A stretch of 64,000 bases of DNA from Cercis canadensis (GCA_003255065.1 QAOA01004423.1:372001-436000), one strand, 5' to 3'; shown: positions 1 through 11,078, numbered from the stretch's first letter. Notes: generated from the sequence alone by a model not told the origin. A program made the numbers and translations.

Positions 1-1716
1 ACTTGACTCTAGTCTGTAGGTCCATACTCATTACTAAAGTTTTTTCATATTATATTATCTTAATATTGTAAATTGAAGATTATGAAAACTTAGCTCCCTT
101 TCAAACAAAATAATCTCTTGTTTTTTTTAAGGATGAATCATAGAGTACACAACTTGGCCGAGGTTGTAATTCATATCAAATAAATGCCCAAACTATTTAT
201 GTGGCCATATCAAGACCTTTTCTTTCAATTATTCAAAATATATTATTATATGTTTTTTTTTAAAAAAAAATTTCAATAACACTAAAATTAAGAAATAACT
301 ATGTTGGACTTTCTGTTCGGAACTAAGAGGATAACGCTACCAAACACAAAAGCGAGTGGTCTCCGTAATTACGCAAGACAAGTAAAAAAGGAGTAATAGA
401 AAGTTTGAAGAGCGAGAAGTGTAGGCATCTAATTATTGTCTGATCTCTCATTCTTCACTCATAAGATTGTCTACTATGACTATGAGCGAGAAGTGGATGG
501 CCCTTTTTAATTGTTGGAATGTAATAAGCAATTGCAAGTTGCCACCTCGGGTCTACCTGAAAGTGAATGCTGATGACGTTGCCACACTCTAATTTGCTCC
601 TCATGTTGGCTTTCGAGATTCGGTTTGATGCCTAATGCTTGCTCTTCCAGCTCTTGAATGGCTACGTATCTATCTGCATCCACAATTTCTATTTTATCGT
701 TCTCACTAGAGGATTAGCTATACTCTTCGGTTTCATAAGTGTGCATCTGGCCCTTCAAATGATTTTAAAGTCACCTCTCTTTCCTCAATCCCACAGGACC
801 ACCCGAAAACTTTTATATTCTCTCATAGCTTCTAATTTTCATTACAATTGGGTCTCCAGTCTCCACCACCACTATTTTCTAAGTATCTAATTTGGATTTT
901 TAGCAAGTACAGGGTACATACTTCCGAGTTCCAATACCTAGAGCCACCGACACATTTGTTATATCATGTATTTAAATTTTCCATTTTCAGCAAATATACA
1001 CAACAGTGTTTTTCTTATCTATAAATTACACAACAACATAATTTATCTTATCTTATAATTTTACTCAGTTTAATATTAATAATAAGATTTCAACATAAAA
1101 CATTAAAAACCTCTGTAATAAATTATTTAATACTCAACCAGTAAACTATTATCTTAATTAAGACAAAATAGAGTATTAATTAGAATCATTAAAATTATAT
1201 ATTCATTATAATTACAAATGCGTACCATCATAATTTTTTTAAAAAAATGGTATTACCAATGGATTCAATGTCAATAATAATTATTTTTTTGTAAATTTTA
1301 TAGAAGTTAATATCCAGTGATATATATTTCATTTTTTATATGTTCAAAATTTTATTTATACTTAATTCAATTAAAATATTTTATTTGTATAAATATTAAA
1401 ATTTCCAAACACAATGTAAATTGCTTAACAATTTATATTGATATGATCTTATTACTATTTGAACTCTTTGATAGATTCCACTCTACTGAAGTCATGAAAG
1501 CAACTTTGAAATTAATTTTCCAACCACTTAACTTCCATCGGTTCATTTCCACATTTGTGGGTCATGGCCTATGTGGTTCTTTGATGTTGCCCAAGTGCAT
1601 CTCTCATTATTGTAAGAGCTGGCAAGTACAAAGACTAGCATATACGACTCTCTTTTTCCCAATGCGTCATGCGGAGTCAATTCCTTCAATATTATAGTTT
1701 AAAATTTTACCAACAA
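1..1716. other. AT-rich intergenic DNA
   Basis: This stretch is AT-rich and holds only short open frames without recognisable domains, such as 83 codons at 639-890 and 126 codons at 1317-1697. I see no splice-linked coding structure, RNA gene or clear transposon end. Confidence 0.6.
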
Positions 1717-1883
1717 GCGTGTAGATCAGCTGGTAAGGGGCTGTTCTAGCTTAACCAAGGGTCTCGGGTTCGAGCCCTTGGGNGAGTGGTCATTTCAAAT
1801 GTTGTCTCTTAATGGGAGAGACGACATATGAAATGGTGCCACACCATTCCATATGTCGTTTTTAGCAGTGAAATGACCATTGC
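1717..1883 (+). mobile_element. SINE-like tRNA-derived element with hairpin
   Basis: An A-box-like motif, TAGATCAGCTGG (1722-1733), is followed 45 bp later by an exact B-box, GGTTCGAGCCC (1767-1777). This is the internal RNA polymerase III promoter layout of tRNA-derived SINEs. Downstream lies an outer 10-bp inverted repeat (1788-1797 with 1869-1878) around an inner hairpin at 1821-1859. There is no obvious poly(A) tail or target duplication, so the limits are approximate. An N sits at 1783. It is not an intact tRNA gene, because no cloverleaf can be completed around the boxes. Confidence 0.4.
1821..1859. repeat. Near-perfect hairpin, 18-bp arms
   Basis: Positions 1821-1838 and 1842-1859 are reverse complements with one mismatch, separated by a 3-base loop. 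The arm reads ACGACATATGAAATGGTG. It lies directly downstream of the SINE-like pol III boxes. Confidence 0.85.
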
Positions 1884-1946
1884 ATGTTGTATGGTCTTTG
1901 CGTTCATTGGGTAACAACTTTTCTAATTGCATATATAATGTTATGT

Positions 1947-2140
1947 GACGACATTTTAAATTTCGTAACAAATTTTAAAATTGTGTCACTCTATCTTTTA
2001 TTTTATCATTAATATTATGTGACAATATTTGAGATTGCGAAACAACTTTTGATATTGCGTCTCGACTTTTGATACTACGTTAATACATTTTAGATTGCGT
2101 TTCCACTTTTGATTTTTCCTTTCGACATTTGAGATTGCGT
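1947..2140. repeat. 20-bp tandem minisatellite
   Basis: Six contiguous 20-bp units run from 2021 to 2140, with a consensus close to TTCGACTTTTGAGATTGCGT. Three more diverged 20-bp units lie at 1947-2006 and are separated from the main block by 14 bp. Unit length is strictly kept while the sequence has drifted, which points to an old array. There is no open frame through it. Confidence 0.8.
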
Positions 2141-2187
2141 ATTGCCACTCTTTAAACCTCTATATATACATCCGCAACGCAATTAAA

Positions 2188-2253
2188 AATGCATGCTGAT
2201 TAGTATTCATCAAAATTTGAAATGCACGCTAGTTAGTATTCATCAGACTTCCT
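2188..2253. repeat. 33-bp direct duplication
   Basis: Two adjacent units begin at 2188 and 2221. Both contain the segment TTAGTATTCATCA, and the period is 33 bp. It lies just after the 20-bp minisatellite. Confidence 0.7.
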
Positions 2254-2744
2254 TGTAAGAAAGAGTTGTAATTCAAAAAGGAAACATTACGAAGCTTGAA
2301 AGTGTTGTACGAGTTTGTGAAGGTTGAAAGTGTTATGTGAGTTTGTGGTAGCTAAGGTTAAAGTTTAAACATTTTGAGCGCCTAGGTGCCCCAGATGGAC
2401 TATTGCACGAGTTTTGTTGTGTTTCTCCTATTTCTCGTAGCCTTTAACCCCAAGGACTTGTCTCATTGTAATTAGGTTTTCTAGTAACTTTAAATAAGTT
2501 TGTGAAATCATGATATTGTGTTGTAACAAATATTTTGTAACTTGAAATTTATAACTATTAATTTTTATTACTTAGCTATAAATAGTACTAATTGGTGTAA
2601 TTTATGAATTAATTTATACATTAATTTAAACAGTAAATGATCAAGTAATGTAAATTAATAGTTTATTCATTTACACGTAACATTTCATACAAATAACTAT
2701 TAAGAAACATAATGTTAAAAATACATGGTATGTACAATTTAGGT

Positions 2745-5700
2745 TCAATCAAGCTTACGACCATGACCATGTCCACATCCACGTCCATGTCCACCTCTAT
2801 ATCCATCCTGAAGTAGATGGCTTCCTGTCCCACATTTAGTTTCACATATCTCACGTTGACCACATTTTGTGGGGTTGGTCGGCTGCTGAGCACGAACTTC
2901 GTCTAGGATGTGGAACTCATCCAAGAATTCAGATAAGTCTAGTTGAGTACCACATTGGTTCGTGTAATCAACACAAGTATCTCACTGTGGGGTCCTCATA
3001 GGATCGGCCGACATATTTAAAAATTCATTATACGATGACCTTAGTCCTAAGCCGAGGTCGTGACCCATGTCGACACAAACTGCTGATGAGGGGCACTGTT
3101 ATGAGCGACAAATATGTTATATGAAGGTGAAACAATTCCCCTCATATAAGCACTAGGCACCATGTAACTGGTCGACGGCTGCTGAGCAATGTGTGTTTGT
3201 TGCTTCATAAGTGGTATGGAACCGATCACATCGTCACGGCTTTGGGAACGTTGTCTAGACGAAAAATTTGACAATGACCTCAAACGTGACAAGCCTGATC
3301 CATATGTACGAAGGCCTCCACATGCATCGGGACTTGGTGCTAATGGCGTCCCGGTGGCCGGTGCCATAGGTGTCAACCCGTAATGCTGACTGTCATACTG
3401 GGGAGGAACTAACCCCCACCGAGTATACAACTACGTCAGCTCGCCTTGAAAGGCGCTCCATTTTTCATATGTCGGCTGATGCTAGGAATATTGCTCTTGG
3501 ATTGGTGGAGGCTGTTGTTACAAGGGTGGTTGATGCTACACTGGAGGCGTCTGTTATAAAATTATGAACACATGAATATTTTATTATAGGTATTATCATG
3601 AAACACATGTAATAAAATTGTAACTTGAATCACATAAAACTATTACCTGATGCTTTGCGATAGCATTCTTTACGTTTATCCACCTACGAGTGATGCGCCA
3701 ATACCAACGCATGTAGTCAGGTGCAGTAGGAATATTCGAGAGCTGCACATGCCAACATCAATTTGTACGATCATCCCATGCCACGATATGTTGATGGTGG
3801 AATTGTTTCCAATTTGTCATTGCTTCCCCCCTCAAGATTAATGTGTGCAAGTCCCTATTGGATATTACTACCTAAGGGATGTGTTGTTGCCTTCCAAATT
3901 GTCTAATGACTCGGTCTGGGTAATACAACTCCACAATAAAAAAAAAACATATGAGAGGTACCCTGACAGTCCAAATTGGTGCGACGACAACACAATAACC
4001 TAGCAACTGAGCTAGAATTTCAACGGTGTATGGTTGCCATATTACTTGGTAATATTAAATCAGAAGACAGTTAAATATTTTTATTTAATATAGTCTAATA
4101 AAATGTAATTTTCGTTATCACTAACTAGTAAATCTCACTTCATATTCTATGAGTCTATCAAATGTGTTGTAATACTCCTTGATGTGGTGATACGAGACGT
4201 TTCTACAAACCAACTCTACGTTCCACTTACGATGTGAACGACACTCAATAACTATTAACCACAATACACTATTCACAAATGTAAAAATATTAAGCACTGA
4301 AAAAGCATAAATTAATGGTTTTTGAATAATATAAACTTATCGCATGCTAAGTGGCCCCAAATTTAGGTTGCAATTCATAACTCGTGTTGAAGCTATGGTG
4401 GGAAATATCTCCCAACCCCATATCACCACCAGTGTTAAACAATTAGCTATTTCTTTCGCTCCCATCATACAACTACTGCATAGCTTCCTGTATAAGCACG
4501 TAATAACTGCAGATCCCTAACTATACTGCCCTGCCTCATGCATGTTCTTCAATAATTTAAGGTACATGACATGCACGTAAGTTCTTGTGTGGTCAGGGAT
4601 CAGCCACCCACCAATCAACCTCAAAATATATGTCATGTCATATTGTTGTACAACTGCATTAGGTGCATTATCAAGATACACATCGAACTAACTCTGAAGC
4701 CAATTAAGCAGCACCTTCAAACCTCGAATTGCGCCTACAGGGGGGATTACGCCAAGCAAGTGCTCACATAGAGCATGCGCTTTGTAGTGTGTGCATCCAG
4801 TCACAACATTTTCATCAACTGGTAGCCCCAATAACACTTTCACATCTTGTAAGGTGATAGTACATTCTCCAACAGACATGTGGAATGTGTGCGTGTCCAG
4901 CCTCCATTGCTCGACCAATGCTTGGACCAGAGACACATCGAGGTGAATTGACTGCAATTTTACAACACCTCCAAACCTTGCCATGGCCACATAATGCAAC
5001 ATTTGCGGGTCATATGGTGAATCGGCACTAGCATGGTTACATATGCGCAATAATATATTTTGTTGTTTCAATTATCATATCAATTATTTTACACACATAT
5101 ATACATTATCATACAAGCATAAATAATTTTTTTTATCGTTTAAATATTATCATCATATTAACTATAATTAAACAATTATTCTAAATTCTACTCTAAAACA
5201 AATAAGTGATAATAATATCAACTGCAATAACAAATATTATTCTTTTATGCTTTCTTAACTTCATTACATAAAAAAATAGCTATCGTATATTATGACATAA
5301 ACATCCTTGTCATATTAACTATATCTACAATATTATTTCTAATACTAATCTAACTTAAATATGAGCATACATTATTTCTAAATATGTTACCTATAATTTT
5401 ATTGCATAAAAAATATAGCTAACATACATTATGATATAAACATCTACATTTATTATTAGAGCTAAAAAATTAATTTTAACACTAATCTAAGTAAACTATT
5501 TCAAACACTAATCTAAATTATTTGTAACACTAAACTCAAATTTTATTGCATGAAAAATGTAGCTCATATACATTATGATATAAATATTCTCATTATATTA
5601 ATTATAGTTAAACAATTATTTCTAACACTAATTTAACTATAATGTATGAAAATTAATGTTAATTAAGTTTAATGTGTAAAACTTACTCATTCATCCTATA

Positions 5701-5779
5701 CTGCATTTGAAATATGTGTTTCTTGTTCTGTCAATACTGAATTATCTTCTGGACCCGGATGTATAGCTTCATATGTCAT
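2745..5779 (-). pseudogene. Decayed plant mobile domain (PMD) gene
   Basis: Read on the minus strand, pieces of a PMD protein (the MAIN/PP7-long-form-like family, often linked to transposons) appear in order. An N-terminal HPGPEDNSVL segment starts at the ATG at 5779. The domain core is at 5071-4688 (VKVLLGLPVDENVVTG). A continuation with GWEIFP is near 4400, VIWQPYTVEIL near 4060 and YPDRVIRQFG near 3890. A proline/serine-rich tail lies at 3430-3047, and a Gly/Arg/His-rich end stops at TGA 2745-2747. In-frame TAG codons at 5698-5696, 4690-4688 and 4519-4517 break the frame; two of them fall where the family usually has Trp. AT-rich gaps, perhaps old introns, lie between the pieces. I infer a dead gene. 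Exact exon edges are not resolved. Confidence 0.75.
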
Positions 5780-6142
5780 AATAACAGGAAGAACAAAATA
5801 TGAACTAGAATAAAAATAGAAATGATACTCAGTCACTTGAAGTGAAATGCTAAATAAAGAAGAAAAACAAGAGCCTCGGTGAGACACTGTCGATGAGAAG
5901 AGAGAAACAAGAAAGATAAATTAAGAGATTGAATGAAGACGAATAAGAAGAAGAAGAGGTGATAGCGTCGGTAAGAAGAGAGAACGAAGAAATTTAAATA
6001 AAGAGATTGCGTATGCGGGTACCTAAAATAAGGACAAGCATGTAGGGAATCCTGTGGTAGATGTATAAATCTTTCATGCATGTGTCGTTTCAACCGTGGA
6101 AGGGAAAAAAAATTTATTGTTCAAAGACGCCATTTTGTAAGT
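5780..6142. other. Intergenic, no gene seen
   Basis: Purine-rich and AT-rich DNA upstream of the PMD remnant. The last part (6118-6145) is nearly repeated at 6599-6623, on the far side of the neighbouring MITE. This suggests a small local duplication around the insertion. Confidence 0.5.
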
Positions 6143-6552
6143 GGCACTTTGACCTAGTAATTGAAGTTTCTAAACTTAATTACGTATGTATTATAGGTGG
6201 AAACTTAAATACACAAATATTATAGTTTTTTTTATTTCAAAATGAAAAAAAAAAAAAGGCTGCAGCGGTGGTGGGGCCCACCGGACACGCCGTGGGCCCC
6301 ACGGCGTGTCTCCACAGTATCAAGATCCTCCGCGCGAAAAGACTGGGAACGAGCTAGAAACGGACAAGGCTGGACACGCCGCCCGAGGGGCGGCTTCTTC
6401 CATGGAGACACGCCGAGGGGCCCCCCCCCCGCTGCAACCTTTTTTTTTTTCATTTTGAAATAAAAAAAACTATAATATTTGTGTATTTAAGTTTCCACCT
6501 ATAATACATACGTAATTAAGTTTAGAAACTTCAATTACTAGGTCAAAGTGCC
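6143..6552. mobile_element. MULE-type MITE with GC-rich palindromic core
   Basis: This 410-bp element has very long terminal inverted repeats, about 120 bp and nearly identical. They begin GGCACTTTGACC and end GGTCAAAGTGCC. It is flanked by an exact 10-bp direct repeat, TTTTGTAAGT (6133-6142 and 6553-6562), which fits the 9-11 bp target duplications of Mutator-like elements. The arms are AT-rich. The centre (about 6260-6430) is strongly GC-rich and contains nested palindromes built on GGACACGCCG and its complement, plus CCGCCCGAGGGGCGG. It has no transposase, so it is non-autonomous. The short frames on both strands are mirror images caused by the palindrome and are not genes. Confidence 0.8.
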
Positions 6553-6711
6553 TTTTGTAAGTGGCAGGAAAAAAAAAAAANAAAAAAAAAAAAAAAACTG
6601 TTCAAAGACGCCATTTTTGTAAGGCGTGCAGAAGGATTCCCATCTTCTAAAGTGACAAATGCGCAGAATTCCATCAGACAGCCACTGTTCAAATGCCCCA
6701 TTTCATTTTGA

Positions 6712-6946
6712 GAGGGTGGAGTGAAATACTGAAATGGGGCCTATTCGAAACAAAGTACAATATTTGTAAAAGAATTGTATTTGTGGAAATAAATTAATAA
6801 ATTACATTATTAAAGGAATTGGTCCGCGTCATGCGTGCCCAAGCTAGAATATGGTACTGTTTTTTTATTCCTTGTTTAGGTTAACGTCAATGGTGGCCTA
6901 TTCAAAATTACATCTTGGCCCCATTTCAGTATTTCACTCCACCCTC
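6712..6946. repeat. Perfect 30-bp inverted repeat, 235-bp span
   Basis: Positions 6712-6741 and 6917-6946 are exact reverse complements containing GGAGTGAAATACTGAAATGG. This could be a tiny terminal-inverted-repeat transposon, but I see no convincing target duplication. The interior of about 175 bp has no open frame of note. Confidence 0.75.
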
Positions 6947-7327
6947 CTTGTATGAGTAGGAAAAGTCATTTCTCTCTTCCAAATCAGGTACCTATATGTA
7001 CTTTGTTTTATTGATCTTATCTTATTTCAACCTTCTGTTATCTTTTGAAAAAATAGCAAGTTACATCAATCCCCTCACTAGAGAGTTCAATTTTCTCCCC
7101 TCAGGATAATGCTTTATTTTCCCTAACAAGAGGTTAGCTAAACCTCCTCATAGAAACAATAATCTATTTATTTTAAACAAAAAATTAGAAAAGGCCTATT
7201 ACGAACAACCTCATAGTAGAAGACCTTCTGGATTGGCTGGATGAATTTTAAAAACTGATCTAATGGCAGTCGCGAATCTAAATATTTTAGATAGTCAAGG
7301 TCATATATATATTGTTAATTAATAAAT

Positions 7328-7345
7328 CACTACACCAAATTTGCC
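7328..7345 (+). mobile_element. Possible CACTA transposon terminus
   Basis: The string CACTACACCAAATTTGCC resembles the terminal repeat of plant CACTA (En/Spm) elements, whose non-autonomous copies are common. No matching GTAGTG end is seen downstream within the next kilobase, so this would be a truncated remnant or chance. Confidence 0.3.
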
Positions 7346-8459
7346 ATTTTCCTACACAATAAAATTTCGTGGAAATTTTTCAAAGAGAAGGGTATTTTTC
7401 ACTGAAATTTTTGTGAGGAAATAACGATTTTTTTTTGTGTGAATTTAAAGTGTAAAGATGTGCAAGGAAAATGTAATTATTAGTGTATAAATAATATTAA
7501 TTATAATACTTTAATTCTTTCTTAAGTCTTAAAATATTCTAATGTATTTTTTTTTTTATGTTTGTAGTTTATAAAGTGTTATAGAGACATGCGTAAATAT
7601 GTTACAGGGACAAGAAGGTGATTATGTAGTATCATTAATCGAATTTTTAAAAAGTGAATGAGACAATTACCCCACTTTTATGAAAATTGATGGGCCAATG
7701 TCAAATGGTCACGAACTCACCATTGTATTATGTCTGTCAGCCAATTATTTGAGGATTTGCGTGTAGATAAGCATCATTAACCCATGTCATATAACAAAGT
7801 CCATATCGTACAATAACGAGGATTTTTTACCTAGCCACTATGTTGTTTTGGGTTAAGTTTGATATTGTTTATGCATTTCAAAAAAATATTATGAGATGCT
7901 ACTTTAAAAAATGAGCATAAAGTTAAATGCTTTCAGATATAATTCACTATAATGATTTTGATAAAAGGCCAAGAAAATTGTACAAGTGGAGAAATAAACT
8001 GCATGTGAGCCATGCCCGCACATAAGGAGATCAGTATGGCAAAATACATGACGAAATTCAGTGATCAATCCAAATTCCTAACAAATGAAAAATAAAAAAT
8101 AAAAAGTTCACCCAAACAAAAACATGAAAGAAAGAGCATGTAGTTGGACGTGTGCAGCCTTTGTTTGTTAAGATGATGAGGTATCGACGTCCAATTGAAA
8201 GGTAATGATTTGAGCGTAGGAGGGCCGTAGCGTAGAGAATCACTAACATCGAAAAGGAATGGGATTGGCCCAGACATGGGGTGGTGGATTCACGTGGCTT
8301 TAACCCCAAAAACGACGTAGCGCATATCACTGAATACAAAATCTGAGGGCTGAGAAGCTTTAATCAACGGCGCCGCTATTGTTGACCAGTTAAGCTCACC
8401 TGCAATGCAACCTGCTAGCGTGGGGGCGGGGATGGGATTGACCGATTGAGGTACCATGC

Positions 8460-8489
8460 TGACGTCAGAGAATGTTTCACCCACGTGGG
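8460..8489. promoter_or_regulatory. bZIP-type motif pair (TGACGTCA and CCCACGTGGG)
   Basis: A perfect TGACGTCA palindrome (8460-8467) lies 12 bp from the palindrome CCCACGTGGG (8480-8489), which contains a G-box. Such pairs are typical binding sites of plant bZIP factors. No gene next to them is supported, so a role is unproven. Confidence 0.3.
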
Positions 8490-8951
8490 CATGTCAGTGG
8501 ACACATATCCATCGGCGCATTCTTCTGCTTCCCTCACTTAATAGTAAGTCTACTACTTAGCTTCTTAATCAGACCCGCGTCATTGGCCACTGAGTGATGA
8601 GTGAGCAGTGAGCAAGAAGCGCAAGTCTATCCAACATTCGAATACCAAAAATGATTATTACACATTACTTATTTATTGTATAAATAATGTTTGATAAAAA
8701 CACCAAATTATCTATAATTATGAATTTAATTACTTTAATTTTTATGATAGGAGACAATGTCATTAGCTACAAATAAACTATCAATTAAATTATATATAAA
8801 CGACCTTTTTTTATTTTCCACGTTTTATTAGTTATTAATAAAGTCATTAGCGACTTCGCAACATTTCAGATGAAAAATTGATTGTTGGACATAATTGAAT
8901 TGAGGGGACCCAAAAATGTAATTAATCATTAAATTAAATATGTATACGTAG

Positions 8952-9803
8952 TGATAAGGATCCACTTGAAGAAATCAAGCCAAATCCAATCCAAATTAGC
9001 CAAGGATCCCAAGTAAGGTCAAGTAACAAAAAATCAAGAAAAGATGAATGGAATTAGGTGAAAACCTTTGATTATCAAATTAGGCAACCTAGTTTCAGCA
9101 AAGCTTAACTAACCCTCCTTAATCCGAATAATCAACAATCAACATGAACAAGATGGAGAAGTGAATAAACCGCCACACTCTAGATTGGGGAAAGGGGAGA
9201 GTGATAAGGTTTAGGTCCACCATGCTAGGAATCCACCTAGATGGCTTAAGCTCTCCATGGAGAGAACAAGAGAGAAACTCTCAATTCAATTATCAAATTC
9301 TTGATTCTATTGCTAAAGACAAAGGCTTTAGCTCCTTAAATAGTTTAGGAGAAAAACTAATAAGTCTTAATACCAAATGCTTCAAAAGCGAAAATACAAC
9401 TTGGAATAGTCACTAATGTGACACGGCCTAAAGGACACGGCCGTGTTCTCCAAGTTCCTGCCCGTGTTCTTCCTCCAGAGACGAGATAGGCCTTAGGTGA
9501 CTTGACACGGCTTCAACACGCCCGTGTTCGACTTCCAGTAACTTAATTGCCTCTGCTTCTGCTACACGGCTAAGACACGGCTTGGCTTCAATGGGGACAC
9601 GGCCATGTGCTTCAATCTGGACAGAAACACACGTGATCCACTTCTCATGGTTTGGCTCGCTGCTCTCTGAAGCTAAGCCATTTTCCTTGCATGCTTGTCT
9701 CATCAACGTTCCCACATGCAATTGGAGATGCTTTGCCCTAGACCTAGTCAAAGGTCCAACCAACTCCTCCTTGGGCTCAGCTATGCCTCCTTGATCCTCA
9801 TCA
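8952..9803 (-). repeat. 3' LTR of the retrotransposon
   Basis: 852 bp, near-identical to the copy at 11081-11932. The last codons of the element's polyprotein frame are encoded here (9803 down to 9428). It contains several CACGGC/GCCGTG motifs, among them the palindrome ACACGGCCGTGT near 9436. Confidence 0.95.
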
Positions 9804-10471
9804 ATCCCTCCCTCTTCAAAAGGATTTGACCTCAAATCCGAGGTACCTACATCAAGAAAAGGAGACAAGTCAGCCACATTAAAAGTAGAGTGAATAGAAG
9901 GACTATCTGGAAGTTCTATCTTGTAAGCATTGTCACCAAGTCTTTGTAAAACTTTAAAAGGACCATCGCCTCTTGGTAAAAGCTTAGATTTCCTTTGTGT
10001 AGGAAACCTCTCCTTACGCATATGAACCCAAACCAGGTCACCGGGTTGAAAAATCATTTTCTTTCGGTTGCGATTAACCCTAGATGCATAAGTCTCATTC
10101 GTCTTTTCAATCTGTGCTCTAACCTTAGCGTGCAAATGTCTAACATATTCAGCCCTCTTTTTCCCATCTAAATGAACTCTTTGATGCATGGGTAAAGCAA
10201 GCAAGTCAAGAGGAGTCAAAGGATTAAAACCATAAGCACATTCAAAAGGAGACACTCGAGTGGTAGTGTGAACAGCTCTATTATAGGCAAACTCTACATG
10301 GGGAAGACACTCCTCCCAAGCTCTCAAATTTTTGTTAAGGATAGCTCTTAAGAGACTAGTGAGAGTCCTATTTGTCACCTCTGTTTGTCCATCCGTTTGA
10401 GGATGACAAGTGGTAGAATGCAGAAGTTTAGTGCCTAAACGCACAACTGGGCAGCCACTAACACAAGTGTT
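9428..10471 (-). pseudogene. Integrase C-terminal fragment of Gypsy polyprotein
   Basis: The frame encodes the end of a retroviral-type integrase. It has TCHPQTDGQTEVTNRTL, the conserved Gln-Thr-Asp-Gly segment of the catalytic core, then FEEC-type core residues (WEECLPHVEFAYN), then a GPF module (LLPRGDGPFKVL) and an FNVADLSPF end segment. It continues about 125 codons into the 3' LTR (PLTRSRAKHLQL). The earlier core, including the first two acidic catalytic residues, is absent. The first residues beside the N at 10472 do not look like integrase, so similarity begins near 10440. Not functional by itself. Confidence 0.85.
9805..9817 (-). other. Polypurine tract of the retrotransposon
   Basis: On the minus strand GAAGAGGGAGGGA lies one base from the 3' LTR. 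This is the usual position of the primer for plus-strand DNA synthesis. Confidence 0.8.
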
Positions 10472-11066
10472 NAGATTAATCAATTAATCCAAAATAAATG
10501 AAATGGTAGAATGCCAAACTAGGCCCTAATGGCAGTTACCAGGGACACAATGGGAAATATCTGAAAAGAATAACTAACTCAGATTTGGAAGCTTTCAGCC
10601 ATGGGTTTCTTGAAGGTTTTCATTCATTCAAGCCACATTTCAGAACATTCAACCAGATTTTAAAATGACTCTAACATGGAATCAATTAAAATCAAGATAA
10701 TGCTCATTCATTTAACTTAAATGAAATTTTCCAGAAATCCATCAACTAGTTTCGACCATGAAAATAAGCTTGAGTACTATCAAGAATAGTTCAGTTTTCA
10801 AGAATTTGAAGATGAACAACAATGGCAGGATTCCAACAACAATGTAGAATCCCAGAAAATTCAGAACAACTCAGATTTGAATCAAACAAGAGGAATTTGA
10901 TTAGACCAAGCCCAAAAAGCTTAGATCTAACAAGATCCAATACAATTCAATTCAAACTCCATTGATAAATGTTCAGAGATGAGATTTTTTTGTTTTGTTT
11001 TTAAAGATGAAAACAAAGATTAAACAACAGAATTTAAGATAGATGCCAACCTTTCTTGGAGCCAAA

Positions 11067-11078
11067 GCTCTGATACCA
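11067..11078 (-). other. Primer-binding site (initiator tRNA-Met)
   Basis: On the minus strand TGGTATCAGAGC starts two bases inside the 5' LTR. It matches the 3' end complement of plant initiator methionine tRNA, the common primer of plant LTR retrotransposons. Confidence 0.9.

Larger units (their letters stand above)
6947..8951. other. Intergenic DNA
   Basis: No supported gene. The stretch holds a possible CACTA-type end at 7328 and a bZIP-type motif pair at 8460-8489. Minus-strand open frames at 8058-8484 are short and carry no domain I recognise. Confidence 0.5.

Noticed and set aside
1722-1777. tRNA gene
   Set aside because: The A and B boxes are present but no acceptor stem or anticodon arm can be paired, so SINE origin is more likely.
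6232-6463. Open frames of 73 codons on both strands
   Set aside because: They are mirror images produced by the inverted-repeat MITE; the translations begin and end in poly(A)/poly(T)-encoded Lys and Phe and have no domain.
9201-9416. 71-codon plus frame repeated at 11330-11545
   Set aside because: The identical frame occurs in both LTRs of the retrotransposon and is non-coding LTR sequence.
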